Source of the DNA: Adenanthera pavonina
Taxonomy: Eukaryota > Streptophyta > Magnoliopsida > Fabales > Fabaceae
DNA length: 64,000 nucleotides
Direction: 5' to 3'
Assembly: GCA_026686845.1 (NCBI GenBank)
Contig: JAIVEN010000008.1
Location: 30,012,501-30,076,500, forward strand
Numbering within the stretch: position 1 is the stretch's first letter; each line of letters begins with the position of its first letter. This document shows positions 1 to 10,135 of this stretch, one piece after another. Under the pieces are notes generated by a model, which saw nothing but the letters and a program-made list of their open reading frames with translations, was not told the DNA's origin and did not search any database. The translations under genes and the position numbers were made by a program.

Positions 1-1828
1 AAAATCACACTCCAACCTTGCATATGCAACAGCATCCAACAACTTAAGTGCATCATCCTTTTTCTTTCTCCTTCTATTGCCTGTGGTGATTTTCATAAAT
101 TCAGAATTGAAATTTTCCTTGACATGCCGATAGCAGTATGCATGTCGATCACTTCCAAAAATATCTCGTACTGCACTAATAATTGCATTATGCCTATCTG
201 AAAGTATGTTCATTTGCACAGAACCTGTAATCTCTCTCGAATTCTGAAGAAACCATGCCCAATTATCATATGTCTCTCCACTTACAATTGCATAAGCTAG
301 AGGGAACAAGTCATCATTTGCATCATATGATAAGGCTGACAGCAAGGTCCCCTTGTATGGACCACTCAAATGGGAGCCATCTATAGATAGTATTGGTCGG
401 GCCCCAAGCAAAAATCCATTTATGTAACATCCATAAGCAATAAATAGCCTCTGAAACCTGTTGTCTCCTGATGCTTCCCATTTTGCAATTGTATCAGGGT
501 CCATCTCCATCGGTCTATCACAAAGCCATGGGATTAACATATATGAATTATCAGGACGCCCATGAATTTCCTCTAACGCTTTTTCTCTTGCCCTATATGC
601 TTACTTGTAAGTAAGGATTAGGCCATAATCCCTCAGTAAGTCTCGTACTATCTCAGTTGCTGTTTTGTTCGGATTACCCATCAAAGCATCACCAATTATA
701 CATGCTACCAGTGTTGAGTTGACCTTATGAGGCACACAAAGGTAGTCTTGTGCACTATGTGTGTGTTCATTATGAAAATGATGTACACACAGGAAGGGGC
801 TTTCTCTTCTAACAACATATGCTGTTATCTTCCATTGACACCCAACAACCATGCACTTTGCAATCATCTTTTTTTGACTATTCTTTACATACTTGTATCC
901 AAATTTATGAGCAACACTATATTTGCACATTACTTTTCGGAATGTCTTTGCATTTGGAAATATCTATCCTACTCCAAGAAATAGGTCCTTCCATTTAGTA
1001 GAATTCAACATTGGCCGGGGTATAGGTAGACTTTGTGTTCCACAAGGTAAAGCATTGACTTCCTCCTAAGAAGGATTCCCATCCTCCCCACAAGTATTCC
1101 CTTCCTCCCAAGAAGGAGAATCATCCAATGAGAATCCTGTTATAGCCTCTATCCTGCATTCACAAACCATCACAATACATTACAACAAATTATTGAAAAA
1201 AATCAGTTTCAAAATATGTCCAAGTTCATTTAACTAAATTCCCATGAGAGATATTCAGAATTTCCAACTCAGTACAATAATTTTCAGCATTCAGTGTCTT
1301 ATTTAATCAATCCTTAAAAAATGTTCCAAGTTGAATTAACATAATTCCCAAGTGAGAAATTCAGAATTTCCAACTCCTTCTACCTATTTTCAGCTGTCTC
1401 AATATTATTCATTATAGTCATTTTATTCCAAAACTCAATTTAAGTATGTCCAAACATCTAACCACGACAACTTACCCTTCTAAATGTTCCATCGATGTCT
1501 CTACAATTTCATTGATTCTGTTCCCCCCAATGTATACATGTGCAAATTCATCGTTGAACCTTACCAATTTTTGAACTCTTTCATTATTTAAAAGATCTAT
1601 AAATGTACTATAATCGAACTTCACTATATACTTTACCTCAACTCCGTTGCATTCATTACCCGTTATCAATGATATCATTCTCAACAACTTGTGCCTTGTC
1701 ATGCCTTCTCTTAACAACTCAGCATTTGTTTTTCCTCCCTCATATTGGATCCTACATTGCACATCTTTCACAAATTGTCCCCCAAAGTGAACATAACAAA
1801 ATACTTCTTTCAATGAACCACTTGACAT
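1..1828 (-). pseudogene. Mutator-like (MULE) transposase, broken, C-terminus off window
   Basis: Reads right to left. Exon 1 (1828-1476) encodes an N-terminal domain of the kind found in plant MuDR-type transposases. A GTAAG donor at 1475-1471 and a CAG acceptor at 1156-1154 join it in phase to exon 2 (1153 to the left edge). Exon 2 holds a MuDR-type zinc-binding/DNA-binding region (about 930-700, with C..CQWKI and H..HNEHTH) and then the MULE DDE catalytic core at about 440-60. The first Asp is in LSIDGSHLSGPYKG and the second in NILSDRHNAI; the catalytic Glu should lie left of position 1. Three in-frame stops interrupt an otherwise continuous frame: TAG 1066-1068, TAG 964-966 and TAA 601-603. 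The family cuts and pastes DNA with long TIRs and 9-11 bp TSDs; the left TIR is outside the window. Family call firm; exon structure inferred from splice signals and frame. Confidence 0.87.
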
Positions 1829-2790
1829 CTGTAAATCAACTCTGCAAAAAGCAACTATCTAGTTGTTACAACCAATTTTACCAAGATGAAATCATTTCTC
1901 AAAACAACTATTAATTAAACCACAATTCCCAACTACAAATTCCTATCATCTTTATCTATACTAACTAAGCAAGAGTGAATCATAATATTTATTAATATAA
2001 TAACCCAATAAGCCAATTATTGGTTTACACTACAGTTTACAATAAAGATCAGTTTTGTGCACAATTTTCATGGAGATAACAAGCATTTCCAACTGACATT
2101 TGCATAATTCCATACCTCTCATATTAGTTTTCAGTACTCCTTCATACTTTCGTTTAGAAAAAAATTTTAGTTCAATAAAAAACATCATATGCCACTGATA
2201 AGTTCATAAGCCATCGGTTCATACGCCATCGAAAGTGTGATATATGTAGTTTTAACATATTATTAAGCTATACAAAACAAGTGACAATGTTTTACCAATG
2301 TTTTATCGAAAACCAACTGATGTTTTATAAGCAAAGCTGAAATGAAGGATGTGGGAAGATAGAGAGGCAGCAAAGAAGATGAAGATGAAAGCAATGATGT
2401 AGCAAAGGCAGATAGCCACAATAGAAGAACAACATGGTAGAAATTATGACAGAGGTAGATGAGAAGAATAACAATGCTTTACCTAACACCAACTGAGATA
2501 CACCAAGCTTTAGGGAGGAAGATTTTTTGAGCCTGGGGAGAGGAAGATTTTTTCTCTTTATGGAGCTTTGTTGATGAAGACGATGACTTCGGGCGCTTTC
2601 TGATTTTGGGAGCCATCCGTGCATGCGTTTTTGGTTTCTAACTTGAGGGTTCATTTTGTCCATATGGTTTTATTTTTATGCCAATGGGGGGCCTGAGGAC
2701 TTGGGGAGGATTAGAGAAATTAGGATTCCTAACTTGTCATTATTTGTCTTAGAAGGTCCCTAAATGTCTTTTTCCCTAAACTATTTACAG
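1829..2790. other. Upstream flank of the MULE; right terminus not resolved
   Basis: No coding sequence I trust. A 112-codon frame on the minus strand (2663-2325) begins with a basic Ser/Arg/Lys-rich stretch and turns hydrophobic. It could be 5' leader of the MULE, but nothing conserved is visible. GC-richer, G-run sequence at 2680-2760 would suit a MULE terminal repeat, but its partner is outside the window, so the end cannot be confirmed. Confidence 0.35.
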
Positions 2791-3655
2791 TTATTATGAC
2801 CTTATTTTGATTTGACCTTCTCTCTCTCTCTCTTTTTTTTTTGAAGTTTTAATAGTTCCATCCAATATTTTTATGATTCTTTTAATTAAAACTTCAATAC
2901 CTTATGATATTTTTTTTATCTAAAGTTAAATTAATTAAAAATATTTTCAAATAACTAATTAGAGTGGATCTTAGGTATTTATATGAAATTTGAGATGAAC
3001 CGTACTATTTATGAATTATGCATAGTGTGACTTGGGAGGAGTTGAATATTGAACTTTTTGTTAATAAGGATACTACCTTTACTTTTGCATTATGTGCTTC
3101 GGGGGCAATTAGTTTCACAAATATTTTTACATATAATGAAGATGTTTTGGTTTTGAAATATAAATTTAATTTTATTAATAGTCTAAAAAGTTATTAAAGT
3201 TAATATTAAGGTATAAATGAAAAGTGATTTTCACAATGAAGTTGTTTACAATTTAGTTACGTGAACGTTTCGGTTACATTAAAATTGAAAATGCTCACTA
3301 AAAATTGCATGTATCATAAGTTGATTGAATGTAATGGAATAAACTGAAAATGCGTTGAATTATGAGACACCTACAATGATAGAAGAAATTAAACTTCAAC
3401 AAAACAATATTTATTATTAGCATCGTTAATAAAAAAATATAATCATTTGTTTCAAAAATTAACATCACATTGACTCTTTCAAATAATTGTTAAGCGTCAT
3501 AATTTAATTAAAAATTAATGATAAAAATTTAAAAAAAAGTATAAACAAATTCTATCTTATATTGATGCATGTTGAAAATCAATGGGAAAATTTTGGTTTT
3601 ACGACTTTGTAAGTGAATACATTACAATTTGTGACCTCAAATGATTTATCTATAT
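2791..3655. other. AT-rich sequence with no recognisable feature
   Basis: A TC-microsatellite and T-run near 2818-2843 are followed by AT-rich sequence with stops in all frames. I see no repeat shared with the rest of the window. Confidence 0.5.
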
Positions 3656-3976
3656 GGTCCCGTTTTTACCAGAAAGGGTGGTAATAGAATGGAATAATAA
3701 TCATTGTGAGTCTGTTTGGTATAAAATTAAGAAGAGTCAAAAAATTATTTTTTATATTTGATTAAGTATAAAATAAAAATGAAAAGAAAAAAATGCCCCT
3801 TAAAAAATTTCCACCCTCCCTATCATCTTCCTTCCTTCTTCCTTTCTTATCAAAGATGGTTCAAGCACAAACCCAAATCTCAAATTGAATCAAGCAAGAA
3901 TCAACTTAAAAATCTCCATCTCAAAATTAAACTAAAATCAACTCAGAAATTTTTGAATCAAAGTCGGCATCTTTAA
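3656..3976 (+). repeat. TIR repeat unit, 5' half (copy split by 3977-18589)
   Basis: Starts GGTCCCGTTTTTACCAG and matches the first part of the units at 19106 and 21653: terminal motif, GGTAATGGAATGGAATAAT, a conserved TTTGGTATAAAATTAAG stretch, a pyrimidine-rich block, then ending in GTCGGCATCTTTAAC. In the intact unit at 19106 this end runs directly into ATAGAAATCTTCAACC. Here that continuation is found only at about 18590, so the unit was split by a large insertion. Non-coding. Superfamily unassigned; termini resemble GG-CTCGTTTGGTT TIRs of non-autonomous DNA transposons. Confidence 0.7.
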
Positions 3977-4281
3977 CTTATGTATAAGTGATTATGAGGA
4001 TAAGTGCTCATTCATAAAAAATTATGAGAATAAGTGATTATATTAAAAGTAATTTATGTTTAGATATTTTTACCTTATAAGTGATTTTGAGAAAAGAAAT
4101 GTGTTTGAATTTTGGTAGTTTAAGTGATTATTGGATGGATAATGAGAAGGAAAAGTGAAATAAGTGATTATAAGAGGAGAAGTGATTATCATAAGTAGAA
4201 AAAATTAGCTTCTTCCATAAGCATTTACTTGAGACATAAGTACTTATTGAAAAGCAGGATGTATTTGGCAACCTGTCCCCG

Positions 4282-4311
4282 TAAGTGATTATTTCTCCCC
4301 ATAATCACTTA
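4282..4311. repeat. 11-bp perfect inverted repeat
   Basis: TAAGTGATTAT at 4282-4292 and ATAATCACTTA at 4301-4311 are exact reverse complements separated by an 8-base loop. They are built from the same motif repeated across the block. Confidence 0.85.
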
Positions 4312-4316
4312 TGGAT

Positions 4317-4321
4317 GATAT
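4317..4321. repeat. Target-site duplication GATAT (left copy)
   Basis: GATAT immediately before TGTAAT at 4322 is repeated exactly at 18573-18577, just after GTTGTTACA. Confidence 0.75.
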
Positions 4322-5695
4322 TGTAATACTTTATTCCAAAACACCTCCTACTTTGAGCAAATTCTTCAAAAATCAACCATACGCAACTCAAACATCTAAA
4401 ATTTACTTTCCCAAAACATAAAAGTAGCGGAAAACACCAACAAACACCTTGAGAAATACAAGAATAGTCGGAAAAGTGTGCAGGGCTGCAGCCGCTACAA
4501 TACCGCCATGACTTTGGTGTTCTCTGACTCACTAGTGCCCCGACACCCCCTGTTGATGCAAAATTAGCAAAGTTCAACTTTTGGGGGAAACTTTCGATGT
4601 GCATAACTTTATGCTTCGACCTTTGATTGACCTAATTCCAACTCCTATAAGTCAATCTTGTCCCAATCTAGTCATAGAGACCACTTTCATCTCAATCCAT
4701 CTCTGTATGGATATTTTGGACACTTGACACCATTTTGGCCACTTTTTGACCAAAACTCACCACTAACAATCTTTAATTGCCATCTAAGGCAAATGGGCAT
4801 TCAAGGCCAATTCACACAGGTTCTAATCCACTTAACCAACTTATCCAAAGAGGTTCCACCTCAAAGGAACCATTCCTCCAACATTTGACCCCCTGAAATC
4901 CAAATTAATAAAGTAGGCTATAGGCCAAAAACTCACATACTTAGCCCAAAACTCCCTTTGGGCTCACATACACCACCGTATTGATTCTTCGACACCTCAA
5001 ACCAAACATGCATCACAAAACAATACAAATCCATATCCATAATATACCAACAACATCAATACAATCATCAGGATCTTCATATCCATTACAATCATAGTAT
5101 TCTACTTAGCACAACATACATAGACATTACACACATACACTACATAGACTTGGTATTCCCACATTCGGTATGCTACTCCCTTGCCTTCTCTGGACTAGTA
5201 TTAGAACCTTTACTTGAAATGTTTGTTCATGGGAAAGGGGTATGAAACAAAATCTCAGTAATCAGGAACAACCACACACAATATATATATAATGCTCCAT
5301 ACAATTATGCACATGGTGTCATGAAATGCTAATGAATGGTATGTATGTTCTCCCTTATACATGGTTAGAACCATGAGTTGTCGTCATTACAAGATATTCT
5401 AATAGATGATTCCTTTCCAATAGTCGGTGAAGACTAATTTTGGGACATCACCAAGCTCACCTTACCCTAATGCAACCCGGCTAATAGTTACACTAGAGCT
5501 TGGATTGTGGTCCTCCTTCCCCTGGACCACCGCGAATTGGTGGTGATTTAGGGAAGGTGCATCCCTAAATTCACTACCACCTAGCTCTCCTAAGGGAATG
5601 ATTTAGTGACATGGATGTTTCATTATATTATCTTATCCTCTGTCGCGTGACTCTCTCAAGGAGAGGATTTAGCGACAGGGATCTTTATCATATTA

Positions 5696-5735
5696 TCATA
5701 TCATATCATATCATATCATCATCATCATCATCATC
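5696..5735. repeat. TCATA/TCA microsatellite inside the LTR
   Basis: ATCAT-AT units pass into a perfect ATC run. The same place in the fragment at 36473 has a shorter ATC run near 38160. Confidence 0.85.
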
Positions 5736-6560
5736 TTATCACCAATCTCTCACTATGTAATCATATGGTGATGATGCCAATGTCATGCTAACATGCCTTA
5801 ACACATATATATATATCATCATCACAAACATCATATGGACATGCTAGCATGTATTGGTATGGGGATGCTACACATCATACATACACAACATATACAATCA
5901 TCATATATCAACTAGCCATGTGCATACCACGATATGTAGAAAACCATACACATACACAACCAATATCATTGTATGAAAAGGAACATGCATATATACATAT
6001 ATATATACTATCATATCTCACTATACAATACAAACCATACAAAAAATACAAACACCTGGTTACCTCAATTGTCGCTACCACGCACATACGAGTTCCACAA
6101 GCTTTCTTGAATGCCAATCCCACGACTTGACTTCTCTGATCAACTAAACAACCTTTATAATACCATAAAATCCTCAATTAACATACAATCCAAATATCCA
6201 AATTCCATAACTCAACCCTTTAAGCCTATCCCATGGTTCCAACACCATTTCCATGCCTTAAAAGACTTCATACATTTCGGATTCCATATTCCTTCTAATA
6301 ATTTCTACCCAGGGTTAAGCTTAAATCATGCATACTCCTTTTAAAACTCACACTCAAGCTTACAACCACCAAATCATACTCCACTAATCCCATTCCATCC
6401 ATTTTAATTGGTGGGATTCATCCAAAACCGAAAATCCCAACATATACCAAAAAAATCCCAACTCAAAACCAAAGAAAAAGGGAGAGGAAGGAGGAGAGAT
6501 CACTTACGAACAATTTAGCAAGCTTCAAGGGGTCAGAAGACACATTCCAAGGCCGAACAA

Positions 6561-6565
6561 TTTAG
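6561..6565. repeat. Target-site duplication TTTAG (left copy)
   Basis: Perfect 5-bp duplication flanking the Sirevirus-type element; the right copy is at 18323-18327. Confidence 0.95.
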
Positions 6566-8230
6566 TGTTGAAACAAGAGTTTTGATGATTCCAAACCAAC
6601 ATTTCAAAAGCTTGGATTGAAGATATCAAAGGAGATCAAAGCTGTCTAAAGTGAAGATTTTCTGAGTATTTGCTATTAGATCTCTTGTAGAATCTTAGTT
6701 TTTTTTGTTATGATTGGGTAAAAGATTTTGATTTGAAGAAAAGATGTTTTCAAACTTTGATTTTATGTTAAATCTTTAAATATTTGAAAAACACCCACAA
6801 ACAGACGAAGGTTGAAAGTTTAAACTAAACTATCAAGTTGGAAATTCGAACTTTGCCTTTGGAAATTTGAATTTCGAGCTAAAACTGAATAAGTCTGAAG
6901 AGATGGCTCTCTGTCAGACGAATTTTGGTTTTTCAAAATTCAAATTTTCATCTAGTCTGAAAGAGGCCTTTTGGTAACAGACGAACTTCACACTTTCAAA
7001 ATTCAAATTTTGAACAAAACAAAAATTGAGAAAATAGAAGAAATTCGTCTGAAACTATGTTAAAGTTCATCTGAGATCAAGAATGATTTAAGTTTCAAAA
7101 CTGCTCTCTGACAGACGAACTTTGAACATTAAAAATCAAATTTCAGAACCTAAGTTCTTGAGTTTGTTGAAATGAAACATTGACATACGAATGATGTGAA
7201 CTTGCAACATTCGAATGATGAAGTTAGTCTGAAAAGAGTCTCTCTGACAGACGAACTTTACTCTTCAACATTCGAATTTTGAAGAAAATGAACTACTGTG
7301 CCTCCTTTTCACATACTGGGAACAGACGAATTTTGGGCTTCCAAAATTCGAATTTCGAGGGCACTGTAGAAAATTAAAAACACTGTTCACACTTAACCGA
7401 AAAACTTTCTTCTTGAAAATTCGTATGTCACATTGTGAAAATGTTTTGTAAGTTTCAAAATTCGAATTTCACTTCATGAACAGACGAACTTCATGCTGTA
7501 ACGTTGGAAGCTTTAATCTTCGGTTCCTTCGAAATTCGTCTGTTGACCAACCAAAATTTGAATTTCAGTATGTCAGAAACATTAAATACGGTTGGTAAAC
7601 GGATAGTTTTTCAGAGTAACCGTTGGATAACTTCCGCAACGGATAGATTTAGTCTCTAATGGATATTTGAGACCTAAATCTATAAATACAGCATCATTTG
7701 AAGTTGTGGGTAACGAATCAAACTTGTATATACCAAATTTCTGCTGAATCTTTTCTCAAAAGCTTTTACCCTCTCAACTTCTATACTTGTACTTAAACTT
7801 TCATATCTACTCTTTTCAAGAGAGTTATTTCATTATAATCAATCTACTCTTTATCTGGGAGATAGATTTACTTGTGAGGGGTACTCACAAGCGGATTGGG
7901 AAGCACATAGTGAAAGTGCTTGGAGAGTTTGAGAGAGCTTAGAAACAGAGCACACTCATGTACTGTGGCTTTAGCAAGAAGCCCACTGAAATCCTTGCTG
8001 TATAGTGGATAAATCTCAAGAGGTGTCTTGGGGACTGGATGTAGGTCAAGAGAATAGATCGAACCAGGATAAATCACTAAGTTCTCTTCTCCTTATCTCT
8101 ACTTTTCACCTTGCTCTGCTTTACGCATTGTTTTCATTATACTGTGATATCTTCACTTACTTCACTTTGTGCAGAAAAATTGCAAACTTCCCAATTCACC
8201 CCCCCTCTTGGGAAGTCAGCCTTGCTAACA
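6566..8230 (+). repeat. 5' LTR of the Sirevirus-type element
   Basis: 1665 bp, TGTTGAAACAAG...CTTGCTAACA. Bases 6800-7570 are packed with CAGACGAA/TTCGTCTG and AATTCGAATT motifs. TATAAATA at 7681-7688 is a plausible TATA box, preceded by AACGG repeats, so transcription (start of R) probably begins some 30 bases downstream. The 3' LTR has TATGAATA at the same place. Confidence 0.95.
7681..7688 (+). promoter_or_regulatory. Candidate TATA box of the LTR promoter
   Basis: TATAAATA lies in the 3' half of the 5' LTR, about 550 bases before the PBS. It is the best TATA-like match there. The equivalent in the 3' LTR is TATGAATA, one of the few non-CpG differences. Confidence 0.5.
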
Positions 8231-8232
8231 AG

Positions 8233-8244
8233 TGGTATCAGAGC
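8233..8244 (+). other. Primer-binding site for initiator tRNA-Met
   Basis: TGGTATCAGAGC, two bases after the 5' LTR, is the complement of the 3' end of plant initiator tRNA-Met and the standard PBS of Ty1/copia elements. Confidence 0.95.
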
Positions 8245-8285
8245 CTGGTTTCCCATTCAAAGGAACTCACAGTCTGGGAATTAAG

Positions 8286-10085
8286 ATGGCTGGCTTTGGA
8301 GAGAGTATACTTCCTGAAGGGAACAATACTAACAGACCACCAGGCTTCAGTGAAGAGCATTATGGGTACTGGAAGATGAGAATGCAGATCTACCTCCAAT
8401 CAATTGATCTTGACATCTGGTCAGTCATTGAAAAAGGAGATTTCGTCCCAATGGCTCTGACTGAAGATGGAAGACACAAAGAGAAGCTGGAAGCAGAATG
8501 GAATGATGAGGACAGAAGGAAGGTCCTACTGAATTTCAACGCAAAGCATTGCTTAGTTAGTGCCCTGAACCAGGACGAATTCTACAGAGTCTCACAATGC
8601 TCCACTGCAAAAGGGATGTGGGACACTCTGCAGATTACACATGAAGGAACATCTGGAGTCAGGGAGAACAGACTGAACACGTGCATTGGGGAGTATGAAA
8701 GCTTCAGAATGGCTGAAGGAGAAACTGTAAAGGAGCTTCAAAAGAGATTTACTCTCATTGTAAATCAACTGAAAAGCCTGGGAAAGGAATACACTCAGTC
8801 TGAGAAAGTAAGAAAGATACTCAGAGCTCTCCCTCTGGAATGGCAGCCCAAGGTGACAGCAATAGAAGAAGCTAGAGGAGAATCAATGGCCTCTGTCACA
8901 GCTCTCTTCGGCAGCCTTGAGGAATATGAAGGAAAAATCAGAGCACTTAAGGAAGCTGGGCTGGACAGAAAGAAGAAAGGCCTTGCCCTCAAAGCTGCTG
9001 ATGAAAAGGAAGAAGAATCTGATGAAGGAGATGAGCTGGATCAGGAAACTCTGGCTATGATGGTCAGAAAATTCTGAAGATTCTACAACAAGAAGAAGAA
9101 CAAGAGATTCTTCAAGAAAGGAGCTGCTGGAGAAAGCAAGAAAGAGACAAAAGAACCTGTGACTTGCTATGAGTGCAAGAAGCAGGGACACATAAAGTGG
9201 GACTGCCCCCAATTCATCAAGAAACAAGAAAAGGAAAAGAAAGCTACTGACAAAGGAAAGAAGAAGAAGGCCTACATCTCATCTATATGGGGCAACAGCT
9301 CAGATGAGGAAGAAGAAGATGAGGATGAGATTGCCAACATTTGTCTGATGGCACTTGCTTCTGAAGAAGCCACACCTTCATGCAGCAGTGATCAGGAAGA
9401 AGAGGTATATGAATCTGAACCTTCCTATTCTGAATTACTGGATGCATTTCATGAGCTTCATGATGAATTCGTTAAAGTTGCTAAAGAACTGAAATTAGCA
9501 AAGAAAAAGATAAGTAAGCTGGAGTCTCAAAGCATAGTTTCTGAAGCTGTCTCTTTACCTACTTCTGAATCTGTTTGCTGCACTTCATGCACTAAACTTA
9601 TGCAAACTAATGATTACTTAGTTAAAAGCATGTCTAGGCTCACTAGAGGTAAAGATATGTTATTTGCATTGATGGGGAGCCAAAGAATATTACAAGGAAA
9701 AGCTGGTCTTGGCTATGATCCATGTGCTGTCAAGGAAAAGATTAGGAAGAAAAATCAAAATGCATATATGAGACATTTTGTGCATGCTGAGAACAATAAA
9801 AAGAAAAATGATGTATCACCTCACATTGAAACATATGATCAACCAAGGCATACCTAACAAAAATATTATCTGCATTGTTTTCTTCCTGCTTCTCAATCTA
9901 GCAGTCCTTTCACTGCCTGTCATTTCTGTAACAAAAAGGGACATATTTCCAGTTCTTGTGCTTTGAAGAAAAATGGACGTGGCAGGAAAGTTGAATGGGT
10001 TCCCAAAGTTGCATCTGCATCTAGGGAAATAACTACTGACAGAAAAGGACCCAAGCAAATTTGGGTACCTAAAAGGAAAACATAA
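8286..10085 (+). pseudogene. gag: Gag of the Sirevirus-type element, broken by stops
   Basis: Start chosen at ATG 8286 (MAGFGES...); the frame opens earlier, but this start gives the usual copia Gag beginning, with HYGYWKMRM near residue 21. Codons 1-263 form the capsid-like UBN2/retrotransposon-gag region. TGA at 9075-9077 then interrupts. The same frame resumes with a basic stretch, a CX2CX4HX4C zinc knuckle (first Cys codon 9165), a very acidic segment (about 9300-9420) and a Lys/Glu helical segment likely to coil (about 9430-9530). TAA at 9855-9857 interrupts again before a second zinc knuckle (first Cys codon 9918), and the frame ends at TAA 10083-10085. Gag packages RNA in cytoplasmic particles; Sirevirus Gags are reported to bind LC8-type dynein light chains through the coiled region. 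The two internal stops should prevent full-length Gag. Confidence 0.9.
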
Positions 10086-10135
10086 ACCTTGTTTTGTAGG
10101 TCTGTCTCAAAGCTAAGAAAAGCAACAAATGGTAT

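Larger units (their letters stand above)
3977..4321. mobile_element. MITE-like block rich in AAGTGATTAT repeats
   Basis: AAGTGATTA(T) recurs many times in 345 bp, in direct orientation and once inverted near the right side. It interrupts the TIR unit that ends at 3976. Its own continuation is probably 18578-18589, ending in CAAACAGGCACTTA, because the LTR at 4322-18572 duplicates GATAT on both sides. Possible TTA target at both outer edges. Non-coding; class uncertain. Confidence 0.5.
4322..6565. mobile_element. Solo LTR of a TGTAACA-type LTR retrotransposon, left part
   Basis: The complete unit is 4322-6565 plus 18328-18572 (about 2.5 kb once the nested Sirevirus and its duplicated 5 bases are removed). 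It begins TGTAATAC and ends GTTGTTACA, an imperfect terminal inverted repeat, and is flanked by perfect GATAT duplications. It has no coding capacity and no internal domain, so a solo LTR is the simplest reading. Internal landmarks, such as AATTGGTGGTGATTTAGG near 5533, a TCATCATC run near 5710 and CACCTGGTTACCTCAATTG near 6053, recur in the fragment at 36473 and, reverse-complemented, at 22540 and 47082. TGTAACA/TGTTACA ends and multi-kb LTRs are common in plant Ty3/gypsy elements of the Tekay/Del type; that assignment is inference. Confidence 0.7.

Noticed and set aside
2325..2663. 112-codon frame upstream of the MULE
   Set aside because: No domain; hydrophobic second half follows base composition. 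Kept only as possible leader sequence.
5849..6177. Short overlapping frames on both strands
   Set aside because: Lie in AT-rich LTR sequence with TATA/CATA repeats; no motif and not conserved in sister LTR copies.
8005..8379. Open frame crossing the 5' LTR end and PBS
   Set aside because: Overlaps LTR, PBS and the start of Gag in another frame; a shadow.
10068..10100. Programmed -1 frameshift at the gag-pol junction
   Set aside because: No overlap between the gag frame and the open pol frame, and a TAG at 10097 blocks a simple -1 shift; two indels explain it better.
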